NCBI GenBank assembly: GCA_022842565.1
Contig: JALHPH010000004.1
Location: 10,630 to 17,930 of the forward strand
From: Fimbriimonadaceae bacterium
GTDB lineage: Bacteria; Armatimonadota; Fimbriimonadia; Fimbriimonadales; Fimbriimonadaceae
DNA: 7,301 nucleotides
Direction: 5' to 3'
A program made the position numbers and the translations under genes. Each line of letters starts with the position of its first letter. Positions within the stretch are counted from its first letter, which is position 1. Below are positions 1 to 6,060 of the stretch, one piece after another. A model generated the notes under the pieces. The model was not told where the DNA came from. It did not search any database and saw nothing but the letters and a program-made list of their open reading frames with translations.

Positions 1-2016
1 CAAACTTCTCTCAATCCCGAAGAGCTCGGCGATCTGCTGACCATGGCCGGATTTGAACTGGAGGGTCTTGAAGGCGAAGGCGAGAACGCTGTCCTGGACA
101 TCAAAGTGATGGCCAACCGGGGCGACGGCCTTTCGGCGCTCGGCTTGGCACGCGAGGTCTTGGCCAAGGATGAGGCTTCGACTCCGACTGACCTCTACGA
201 ACGAGCAATACTGGGCTTCCCGCGTGGAGATGAGAGTCAGCCTTTGGGCGTCCCGGTTCGCATCAGCACCGACGCTTGCACTCGTTACGCCTGCCGGGCG
301 TTCGACGATGTGCAGAACGGGGATTCGCCCGATTGGCTGCAGAGTATGCTGACGGCGGCTGGCCAACGGCCCATTAACCTTTTGGTGGACCTCACCAACT
401 ACGTAATGCTGGAGCTAGGGCAGCCGCTGCACGCGTTCGATCTTGATTTATTGGAGGGCGGCGAGATTGTTGTTCGGCAGGCCAGCGCTGGAGAGCCTCT
501 TCAGACCCTTAACGGCGTCGATCACAAGCTCACGGCGGAAAACATGGTCATTGCCGATCGAGACCGGGCGGTCGCTATCGCCGGTGTGATGGGCGGATCG
601 GAGACCGAAGTCAGCGCCTCCACCACGCGCATGCTGCTGGAATCGGCGCACTTTTCGAATGTCTCGGTCCGGGCCACTCGCAAGGCACTCGGTTTGAGCA
701 CGGAAGCCAGCTACCGCTTCGAGCGCAGTGTGGACCCAAATGGCGTAGTCTCGGCGCTCAATCGCTTCGCCGAGCTCTACCAAGAGATCACGGGGAAGTC
801 GTGCCGGCCCGGCGTCACCGATGTGTTTCCCACTGCGCCGCAGACTCCGACGCTGATCCTGAGGGCGGACCGTTGTCGGCGGCTGATTGGAATCCCGAGC
901 ATCACGCCAGCTGTCATCGAGACTTCGTTAACCAAACTCGGGTTCGCTGTCAATGCAACAAACGCGAACACTTTCGAAGTCGTGGTCCCCGCTTGGCGGC
1001 CGGATGTGAGGCTCGAAGAGGACCTGATTGAAGAAGTCGGGCGAGTGGTCGGATATGAGCATATTGAGGAGTTGTTGCCCCAAGGCAGCACCCCACGCGG
1101 CGGAATCTTCGGCCTCTTTGGCGTCATAGATACTTCTAAGAAGACGATGCTTCGCTGCGGTCTTGACCAAATGGTTAGCCACTCGCTGCGCGCAGAGCAT
1201 CCGCTCGATTTCAACCCAACCCGCCGAGTGAGGGTGCGAAACCCCCACTCGCCCGAGATGTCGTGCTTACGCGGAAGCCCTCTCCCTGGGCTCTCTGACG
1301 CTGCCCTCCGCAACGGGGCCCGCGACCTTAGGCTTTTCGAAATCGGCAAAGTGTTCGTGCAGGGCGATTACCAAGTCGACGAGTCTCCCGAACTCGCGAT
1401 CATGATGACTGGTAACGTCCGTGACCCACACTGGGCACAAAAGCAAGTCACCCAGTGCGATTTCTGGACTCTGAAGGGCATCATCATCGAGCTTGGAAAG
1501 TTGCTGAAAGACGGAGTCACTTTTGATTGGCCACGGCTACCCGATCACCGATTCCACCCGACTCGTCAAGCGGGCGTACTGGTGGACAACGGCCGCCTTT
1601 GGGTCGGCACGATGGGGCAGATTCACCCTGACCTCGCTGAAGAGATTGGCCTGCCGACCGAAACCTATATGGCCGAGATCGACCTTTTGGTTTTCTTCCA
1701 GAATCCTGACCACGACATCGTGAGCAAGGCGATTAGCCGAAACCCATCCGTGCGGCGCGACATCGCAGTCGTGGTTTCCAAAGAGACTCCCTATCGCGAC
1801 TTGGAAAACGCCATTAACGAGGCTTGCGGCCCGGTCTTGGAGCGGCAATGGCTATTCGATGTCTACGAAGGTGCGGGGATTCCGAGTGGGTCGCACTCGC
1901 TCGCCATTGCGATGACGTACCGAAAGTTCAACGAGAACTTCACGGACGAAGAAGCGAATGCGATTCGCGACAAGGTCGTGGAGAACCTCCAGGCCCTCGG
2001 CGCGCAGCTTCGTTAA
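1..2016 (+). CDS. pheT: Phenylalanine--tRNA ligase beta subunit, 5'-truncated by window edge, lacking the OB-fold tRNA-binding domain
   Basis: Beta chain of the cytosolic alpha2-beta2 enzyme that charges tRNA-Phe and removes misattached tyrosine. The reading frame is open from base 1, and the residues before the ATG at 43 (NPEELGDLLTMAGFELEGLE) are the conserved PheT N-terminus, so 43 is not the start; about 14 residues are missing. In window numbering (671 residues visible) I see the B3/B4 editing domain at about 104-274 with His144 in GQPLHAFD, Glu214 in LLESAHF and Thr234/Ala236 in LSTEAS, all matching editing-pocket residues of E. coli PheT. The B5 domain is at about 284-359 with the acidic metal-site pattern Asp335, Asp341, Glu344 and Glu345. 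A catalytic-like core follows at about 364-569, and the FDX-ACB anticodon-binding domain at 579-671. Oddity: the N-terminal strand runs straight into VLDIKVMANRGDGLSALG, skipping the roughly 110-residue OB fold, so the full protein should be about 685 residues instead of about 790. pheS is presumably upstream, outside the window. Confidence 0.97.
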   Translation, partial: QTSLNPEELGDLLTMAGFELEGLEGEGENAVLDIKVMANRGDGLSALGLAREVLAKDEASTPTDLYERAILGFPRGDESQPLGVPVRISTDACTRYACRAFDDVQNGDSPDWLQSMLTAAGQRPINLLVDLTNYVMLELGQPLHAFDLDLLEGGEIVVRQASAGEPLQTLNGVDHKLTAENMVIADRDRAVAIAGVMGGSETEVSASTTRMLLESAHFSNVSVRATRKALGLSTEASYRFERSVDPNGVVSALNRFAELYQEITGKSCRPGVTDVFPTAPQTPTLILRADRCRRLIGIPSITPAVIETSLTKLGFAVNATNANTFEVVVPAWRPDVRLEEDLIEEVGRVVGYEHIEELLPQGSTPRGGIFGLFGVIDTSKKTMLRCGLDQMVSHSLRAEHPLDFNPTRRVRVRNPHSPEMSCLRGSPLPGLSDAALRNGARDLRLFEIGKVFVQGDYQVDESPELAIMMTGNVRDPHWAQKQVTQCDFWTLKGIIIELGKLLKDGVTFDWPRLPDHRFHPTRQAGVLVDNGRLWVGTMGQIHPDLAEEIGLPTETYMAEIDLLVFFQNPDHDIVSKAISRNPSVRRDIAVVVSKETPYRDLENAINEACGPVLERQWLFDVYEGAGIPSGSHSLAIAMTYRKFNENFTDEEANAIRDKVVENLQALGAQLR

Positions 2017-2990
2017 AGCGACTCCACCGAAACCCAGTCACCGCTTGCCGCGCTCGCCATCGCGGCACGGCTGATGGCGACAGCAGCGAATCCATCTCGC
2101 GAGGTGACGGGCGGGGTCTCTCGCGCTTCCCATGCCGCAAGAGCAGAGGAAAGCTGAACGAAGTAGGGATCATCGCCACCCGAAACTGGGCTTTCGCTTG
2201 CAGAACCAGTAGTCGAGTTCGTCACCAGGGACTTCGTCAGACGCGAGTCATGCTCGAGCTGACCCTGGTCGCCGCAGACTTCGATGGTGGTTCGGAACCC
2301 ACCTGGATCGAGCCAAGTCCCTTCCACGTGGCCAATCGCGCCGTTCTCAAACTCCAGAATCGTGAGGGCGTAATCGCCCGGAAGATCGCCTTCGCGGGTG
2401 AATGCGAGGCTTCGCGACAGCACGCGACGGACTTCGCCGTTCACCCAGCGCATCCAATCGAAATCGTGCATGCAGAGGTCGAGGAGCACGCCGCCCGAGC
2501 GCCGAAAGTCGCGGAACCAACCATCGCTCCCTTTCGGAAAGAGCCCGCCGCGTCGAGTGCGGAGCGTCGCGATCCGTCCGAGCGAACCCTCGCTAATAAC
2601 TTGCGCGGCTTTCTTAAATTCGGGGAAAAACCGCACCACATGCAGTGGCATTACCCAGCCACCAGTACTATCTTGTAGCCGGATGAGGTGGCGGCACTGA
2701 TCCAAATCGAAAGCCATCGGCTTCTCCATGAGGACGCCTTTCCCTGCGCGCAGAAGGACTTCAGCGGTCTCCAGGTGCATGTCCGTAGGTAGGCAGACAT
2801 CCACCACGTCGGCCCAGTCAATGAGCTCGGAGACGTCTCCGACGGACTGCACGCCGTGCTTGGCAGCGAAGGCAGCTGCATGTTCGGTTGATCGATCAAA
2901 GAAGCGGAGATCCACATTCGGCATTTGCCGATACTTCATCGTATGAACGTTCCCCATTCCACCGGCGCCAATGAGTCCCACTTTGATCAT
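2013..2990 (-). CDS. Gfo/Idh/MocA-family NAD(P)-dependent oxidoreductase
   Basis: Cytosolic dehydrogenase of 325 residues, the normal length for this family, whose members oxidise or reduce sugars, inositols and related polyols. The N-terminal Rossmann fold opens with MIKVGLIGAGGMG (GxGxxG, residues 8-13), which fixes the ATG start. The hallmark EKP motif is at 89-91, with Lys90 as the expected catalytic lysine. The C-terminal alpha/beta domain carries GGVLLDLCMHDFD (166-178), with Asp171, His175 and Asp178 in the usual active-site pattern. No secretion signal is present. The substrate cannot be read from the sequence, and neither neighbour (pheT, GNAT) suggests a sugar pathway. The stop codon shares TTAA (2013-2016) with the convergent pheT stop. 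No convincing Shine-Dalgarno precedes the ATG. A TACGCT hexamer ending 9 bases upstream could be a -10 box, but this is weak. Confidence 0.93.
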   Translation of the reverse strand: MIKVGLIGAGGMGNVHTMKYRQMPNVDLRFFDRSTEHAAAFAAKHGVQSVGDVSELIDWADVVDVCLPTDMHLETAEVLLRAGKGVLMEKPMAFDLDQCRHLIRLQDSTGGWVMPLHVVRFFPEFKKAAQVISEGSLGRIATLRTRRGGLFPKGSDGWFRDFRRSGGVLLDLCMHDFDWMRWVNGEVRRVLSRSLAFTREGDLPGDYALTILEFENGAIGHVEGTWLDPGGFRTTIEVCGDQGQLEHDSRLTKSLVTNSTTGSASESPVSGGDDPYFVQLSSALAAWEARETPPVTSRDGFAAVAISRAAMASAASGDWVSVESL

Positions 2991-3015
2991 CGGGTGAGAA
3001 GCGTACCCGCTCGCC

Positions 3016-3021
3016 TAAACT
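3016..3021 (+). promoter_or_regulatory. Possible -10 box (TAAACT) for a leaderless GNAT transcript
   Basis: TAAACT fits the TAnnnT -10 pattern and ends six bases before the ATG at 3028. That would place the transcription start at or next to the start codon. There is no Shine-Dalgarno in the six intervening bases (AGCTCC), which agrees with leaderless translation. No clear -35 element is visible 16-18 bases upstream. The 37-bp divergent gap forces any promoter for either gene to be very compact or to lie inside the opposite gene. The match is short and could be chance. Confidence 0.22.
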
Positions 3022-3027
3022 AGCTCC

Positions 3028-3561
3028 ATGGAATGGCAACTGCGGCGAGCCCGCGCGGAGGATGCACAGGGAGTCGTTGCGACGGTGAAGGAGGTCTACG
3101 AAGAGTACGGCTTTACCTGGGAGGCGGAGGGGTACCACGCCGACCTTTATGACCTCTCGGAATATCTGGACGGTGAGAATGGCGGATTTTGGGTTGCCGA
3201 AAGCAGTGGCGAGATTGTGGGGTGCGGGGGGTGGTGCCTTACTCCTGAGCTTGCTGGAACGGTTTCGGGTGAAGTCGTCACTCTTGACGATCAAGTCCGG
3301 GTAGGCGGTGCGCAGGCCGAAGTTGTTCGGATGTACGTGCGGCCCAGCGCTCGCCGCAATGGGATTGCGCGCGCCATCATGCGCGCAATCCTGGATGACG
3401 CTACCGCGCGAGGCTGGAGTTTGCTGGAGATCTGGTCTGACAAGCGCTTCACTGAAGCCCATCTTCTCTATGAGGCGTTTGGTGCGGTTCGGGTGGGCGA
3501 TCGCATTTGCGCTGATCCAGACCTTGCACCTGAGTGGGGATTCAAGTTTCCGATCATGTAA
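3028..3561 (+). CDS. GNAT-family N-acetyltransferase
   Basis: A 177-residue single-domain acetyltransferase, expected to move an acetyl group from acetyl-CoA to an amine; the substrate is unknown. The key signature is strand beta4 plus motif A, VVRMYVRPSARRNGIA (99-114). RRNGIA supplies the pyrophosphate-binding loop (R/Q-x-x-G-x-G/A) and the helix IMRAILDDATARG follows. Motif B is AHLLYEAFGAVRVG (144-157), with the usual Tyr148 position that can act as general acid. The N-terminal part (YEEYGFTWEAEGYHADLYDL, 24-43) is rich in acidic and aromatic residues and probably forms the acceptor pocket. The ATG is supported by MEWQLRRARAEDA, a typical GNAT first strand and helix. Transcription is divergent from the oxidoreductase and convergent with the LTxxQ gene. 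Motif A contains a perfect 11-bp inverted repeat in the DNA (3362-3391). Confidence 0.9.
   Translation: MEWQLRRARAEDAQGVVATVKEVYEEYGFTWEAEGYHADLYDLSEYLDGENGGFWVAESSGEIVGCGGWCLTPELAGTVSGEVVTLDDQVRVGGAQAEVVRMYVRPSARRNGIARAIMRAILDDATARGWSLLEIWSDKRFTEAHLLYEAFGAVRVGDRICADPDLAPEWGFKFPIM
3362..3391 (+). repeat. Perfect 11-bp inverted repeat inside the GNAT gene
   Basis: GGATTGCGCGC at 3362-3372 and GCGCGCAATCC at 3381-3391 are exact reverse complements, separated by an 8-base spacer. In RNA the stem can lengthen by two G-U wobble pairs (3361/3392 and 3360/3393). The repeat lies over the codons for the acetyl-CoA-binding motif, so protein constraint explains part of the sequence, but a perfect 11-bp stem is more than that constraint requires. 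Confidence 0.75.
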
Positions 3562-3564
3562 CGC

Positions 3565-3600
3565 AAAAAGTGGCCGGGCAGAATTTCTTCTGCACCGGCC
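3565..3600 (-). terminator. Rho-independent terminator of the minus-strand operon
   Basis: GGCCGG-GCAGAA (3572-3583) pairs with TTCTGC-CCGGCC (3588-3600) around a TTTC loop, giving a 12-bp stem with one bulged base (A3594). Read on the minus strand, the hairpin is followed two bases later by five Ts (A-run at 3565-3569 on the plus strand), 36 bases after the LTxxQ stop codon. Read on the plus strand it lies 10 bases after the GNAT stop but lacks a T-run, so it should work well for the minus strand and at best weakly for GNAT. Confidence 0.85.
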
Positions 3601-3636
3601 GAGCATTCACGTTCTTATTGTAGAAAGTCGTTAGGT

Positions 3637-4158
3637 TTAGCCGATTCCGCCGCCGCCAGCACCACCACGGCGCTGACCGCCTCCGCCCTGACCGCGCTCT
3701 TTGCGCAGCTTCTCCATCTCTTCCTTCATCAGCTTCTGATAAGTCGCGCCTTGCTCCTTGGTCAGAATCTTCATCAGGTTCTTTCGGCGAGTGTCCATCA
3801 GCTCGCGCATTTTGCCGCGCATCGGATTCTCTTGCCGTGAGGCCTCACCTGCGCCGGGGCGCTGGCCGGCGCCAGCGGCGGGCTTACCTCGAGCACCTTG
3901 ACCGCGCATCTCTTCGCGCAGCTTCTTCAGGTCCTCTTCAAACTTCTTGTTCAGCGCATCAATTGCTGCTTTTTGCTCGGTGGTCAATTTCAGCTGAGCG
4001 AGGACTTTGGCTTCAATCTTTCGCATCTGATCTTGCTGACCATTGGCTCGTTGCTGGCGGTTACCTTGGCCACGGGGACCGGCATCTTGGGCCAGAGTGG
4101 GGGTGACGACGCTGCCAACGATGGCAAGGCAAAGGGCGATTTTCATCCAGTTCTTCAT
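3637..4158 (-). CDS. Secreted LTxxQ-motif (Spy/CpxP-like) protein with Gly/Arg-rich tail
   Basis: Predicted periplasmic helical protein of 173 residues. A signal peptide, MKNWMKIALCLAIVGSVVTP plus TLA, has a likely cleavage after Ala23. Two charged helical segments each carry an LTxxQ motif: LTTEQ at 58-62 and LTKEQ at 132-136. These are the hallmark of the Spy/CpxP family of periplasmic chaperones and stress sensors. They flank a low-complexity Gly/Ala/Pro-rich linker (86-112). The end is a glycine/arginine-rich tail (157-173), unusual for the family. I chose the ATG at 4158 because GGAG stands eight bases upstream and because it begins the signal peptide directly. A GTG at 4221, overlapping the ABC stop as GTGA, would add 21 residues before the signal peptide and is less likely. 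It is the last gene of the run, 59 bases after the ATPase and before a terminator. Chaperone activity is inferred from family resemblance. Confidence 0.8.
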   Translation of the reverse strand: MKNWMKIALCLAIVGSVVTPTLAQDAGPRGQGNRQQRANGQQDQMRKIEAKVLAQLKLTTEQKAAIDALNKKFEEDLKKLREEMRGQGARGKPAAGAGQRPGAGEASRQENPMRGKMRELMDTRRKNLMKILTKEQGATYQKLMKEEMEKLRKERGQGGGGQRRGGAGGGGIG

Positions 4159-4166
4159 TGTTTCGG

Positions 4167-4170
4167 CTCC
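4167..4170 (-). promoter_or_regulatory. Shine-Dalgarno GGAG that selects the LTxxQ start
   Basis: GGAG on the minus strand, eight bases before the ATG at 4158. It decides between this ATG and the GTG at 4221. A small hairpin (AACTTC/GAAGTT around a 3-base loop, 4171-4185) abuts it directly on the upstream side. Confidence 0.65.
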
Positions 4171-4217
4171 AACTTCAGCGAAGTTCAAGGGCAGAAACGT
4201 GGGGCGAGCCCGCAAGT

Positions 4218-4958
4218 TCACTCGAAGTCTGAAAAATGTTCTGAGGATGAGGAATCGAGGAATTCTTGGATATCAGGGTGGCTGCTCGCGGAGAAGCCTG
4301 AAAGGTCACCTAGGTAGATGGCTTCCCCGCCTGAGAGGAACATCAGCCTATCCGCTACGCGATTGACGGATACCAAGTCGTGGCTCACGACGATACTGGT
4401 GATGCCCAGTTCGTTTCGGGTTTCAACGATCAGGCGATCAATGCTGAATGCGGTCACTGGGTCCAGACCGCTCGTCGGCTCATCATAGAGGAGGACTTGC
4501 GGTTTCATCGCTAGCGCCCGCGCCAACCCGACCCGCTTACGCATGCCGCCACTTAGCTCATCCGGCATCTTGGTTCGCACCTCCGGATCAAGCCGCACCA
4601 CCCGAAGCAGGTAGTCGAGCAGCTCACTGGCCCCCGTGGCCGAGAGCCCCTGCTGCCTGCGCGCTCCAAAAAGCACGTTTTCTTCGACATTCATGTAGTC
4701 GAACAGCGCCGCATACTGAAACACCATCCCGATTCGGCCGCGTTCTTGCTCAAGATGATCGCCAATGCTCTGGTTTTCGATGAGGACGGTCCCTTCGGTC
4801 GGCTTCAGTAGGCCGGCAATGCACTTCAGAAGCGTCGTCTTTCCGCCACCGCTGCTGCCCATCACCGCCAGGATTTCTCCAGATGCAACGGACAAATGGA
4901 TATCTTTGAGGACGGGGCGTCCCTCGAAAGCGTGCGATAGACCCTGAACTTCGACCAT
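4218..4958 (-). CDS. ABC transporter ATP-binding protein, Mkl/MlaF (MCE-system) type
   Basis: A 246-residue ATPase. All nucleotide-binding motifs are present: Walker A GSSGGGKT (34-41), Q-loop Gln81 in VFQYAALF, signature LSGGM (135-139), Walker B VLLYDE (155-160) and switch His193. The stretch LSGGMRKRVGLARALA followed by LLYDEPTSGLDPVTA is characteristic of the Mkl/MlaF/Ttg2A ATPases. These power MCE-type lipid transport between inner and outer membranes with an MlaE permease and an MCE-domain protein. Neither partner is in this window, so this is an orphan here or its partners lie elsewhere. The ATG at 4958 begins MVEVQGLSHAFEGRP, the normal first strand; upstream in-frame codons overlap the AAR-like gene and do not look like ABC sequence. 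It starts seven bases after that gene's stop without a clear Shine-Dalgarno, suggesting coupled translation. The C-terminus is Ser/acid-rich (SSSSEHFSDFE). Lipid as substrate is inference from subfamily. Confidence 0.92.
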   Translation of the reverse strand: MVEVQGLSHAFEGRPVLKDIHLSVASGEILAVMGSSGGGKTTLLKCIAGLLKPTEGTVLIENQSIGDHLEQERGRIGMVFQYAALFDYMNVEENVLFGARRQQGLSATGASELLDYLLRVVRLDPEVRTKMPDELSGGMRKRVGLARALAMKPQVLLYDEPTSGLDPVTAFSIDRLIVETRNELGITSIVVSHDLVSVNRVADRLMFLSGGEAIYLGDLSGFSASSHPDIQEFLDSSSSEHFSDFE

Positions 4959-4965
4959 GGTTGCT

Positions 4966-6042
4966 TTAACTGACGCCAACTTGGACGCGTCGAGACAACC
5001 TGGCTTGCCGGGTGCGCTCAATAAGCTCTGGGCCCACCTCGCGCTCAAATGACCGGAAACCAGCCAATTTGAACCCGTGCTTGGCCGCGAGTTCCTGAGT
5101 GGTGAGCACTTGTTCAACTGAAATTTCTTTACCGAGAGAGAAACTTTCTATTCGACCTTCGAGGGCAAGGAGCATCGTCTCGCTCATGCAGGCGTAGGCT
5201 GTTTTTGCCGGGAATCCGAATTCAAAGTTGAACTCCACATCTCCAGGCACGCTCACAACACCTCCCTCGATGACGAGCACGTCGGGTCGCTCCCTCGCCA
5301 CGCGGACGCTCACGTCGCGCGGCCGTGCAACGTCGACCACTACCGCGCCGGGGCCAAGGTGTTGTGGGAAGACGAGCGCACCGCCCGCCGAGCTCACGGT
5401 GACTACGACATCGCAGGGCAACAGGTCGTTGGGGTCGATGCTGGCGCTGGCACGCGGAAGGCTCTGAGCAACTTGCTCGGTCCGAACGAGGTCGCGGCCA
5501 ATCAGCACTGTGCGGGCCATTTTGGGCGCAAGGATCGTTGCACACGTCTTGCCGATGGACCCAGAAGCGCCGACGACCCCTAGCACCGCGTCAGCCAAGT
5601 TGATGCCGAGTTGGCTAGCTGCCAGTTCAGCGGCTTCGATCGCGGTGGCCACGGTGTAGCTGTTACCGGTTGTCACTGGGAGCGGTGCGTTTTTGGCAAT
5701 AGTGATGCCGCCGTCCCCGACCACGCTACTAAAAGCCCCTAGCCCGATGAGCTCGGCACCCAAACCGTGGGCCAGTTCACAGCACTTCCCTATCTGCTCA
5801 TAGGAAAATTGGAGAAGTTCAGGCGACGTCAGCATGCGGGGTGTCATTGGAAGTCCAATGAACCACCCTTCGGCTGTCTCGCCGGTCAGGCTCTGGATGC
5901 CCGTGATATGGCTCGCGATGACGGGGGATTTTCGCCTCATGTAGGCCTCAATCATTCCGTCCGGAAGATATCGCAACCAGGGATACTTGCGCGCTGCATC
6001 CTTGGCTTCGATGGGGTGTACCACGAAGGCAAATTTTCTCAA
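4966..6042 (-). CDS. NAD(P)-binding reductase resembling long-chain acyl-ACP reductase (AAR-like; 'predicted amino acid dehydrogenase' group)
   Basis: Cytosolic 358-residue protein. From memory it aligns along its length with cyanobacterial acyl-ACP reductase (about 340 aa), which makes fatty aldehyde from acyl-ACP. Matching blocks are ELIGLGAFSSVV (97-108), TTGNSYTVA (124-132; TTGNTHTAY in AAR), the Rossmann loop VVGASGSIG (156-164), an EGGVVSVPGDVEF-type segment (259-271) and YACMSETMLLALEG (283-296), equivalent to FACFAEAMLLEFEG of AAR. Cys285 sits where AAR has its catalytic Cys294. The N-terminus (FAFVVHPIEA) and the tail differ. The start is a TTG. It gives the expected first strand, but GAGG lies about 15 bases upstream, farther than ideal. 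It begins 18 bases after the preceding gene, and the preceding TGA is in its own frame. Related proteins carry the vague name 'predicted amino acid dehydrogenase', so the substrate could be an amino-acid-like or shikimate-like compound instead. No aldehyde-deformylating oxygenase gene is nearby. Fold confidence is high, reaction confidence low. Confidence 0.72.
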   Translation of the reverse strand: MRKFAFVVHPIEAKDAARKYPWLRYLPDGMIEAYMRRKSPVIASHITGIQSLTGETAEGWFIGLPMTPRMLTSPELLQFSYEQIGKCCELAHGLGAELIGLGAFSSVVGDGGITIAKNAPLPVTTGNSYTVATAIEAAELAASQLGINLADAVLGVVGASGSIGKTCATILAPKMARTVLIGRDLVRTEQVAQSLPRASASIDPNDLLPCDVVVTVSSAGGALVFPQHLGPGAVVVDVARPRDVSVRVARERPDVLVIEGGVVSVPGDVEFNFEFGFPAKTAYACMSETMLLALEGRIESFSLGKEISVEQVLTTQELAAKHGFKLAGFRSFEREVGPELIERTRQARLSRRVQVGVS

Positions 6043-6060
6043 AGCTGGGCGGAATTTACC

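Noticed and set aside
43..45. ATG at 43 as the pheT start
   Set aside because: The frame is open to base 1 and the upstream residues match the conserved PheT N-terminus, so the gene begins before the window.
777..1349. 190-codon minus-strand open frame inside pheT
   Set aside because: Antisense to conserved PheT B5/B6 sequence, low-complexity Ser/Arg translation, no start signal.
1824..2678. 284-codon plus-strand open frame
   Set aside because: It lies across the pheT 3' end and antisense to the oxidoreductase. Its translation is Arg/Ser-rich with no family resemblance, while both overlapped genes are clearly real.
2896..3606. 236-codon minus-strand open frame opposite GNAT
   Set aside because: It covers the GNAT gene, the divergent promoter gap and the terminator. 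No motif is seen, and it is the expected shadow of a GC-rich gene.
3860..3877. CGCTGGC/GCCAGCG hairpin in the LTxxQ gene
   Set aside because: A 7-bp stem within codons for the Gly/Ala/Pro-rich linker, where GC-rich repetitive codons make such pairing likely by chance. No T-run or other signal.
4959..5117. 53-residue N-terminal extension of the ABC ATPase
   Set aside because: It would overlap the end of the AAR-like gene by about 150 bases and has no ABC-like sequence. MVEVQGLSHAFEG at 4958 is the normal first strand.
4966..6042. Glutamyl-tRNA reductase or true shikimate dehydrogenase for the 358-aa gene
   Set aside because: The Rossmann segment is superficially similar, but the TTGNSYT block, the YACMSETMLL cysteine block and the N-terminal half fit the AAR-like group instead.
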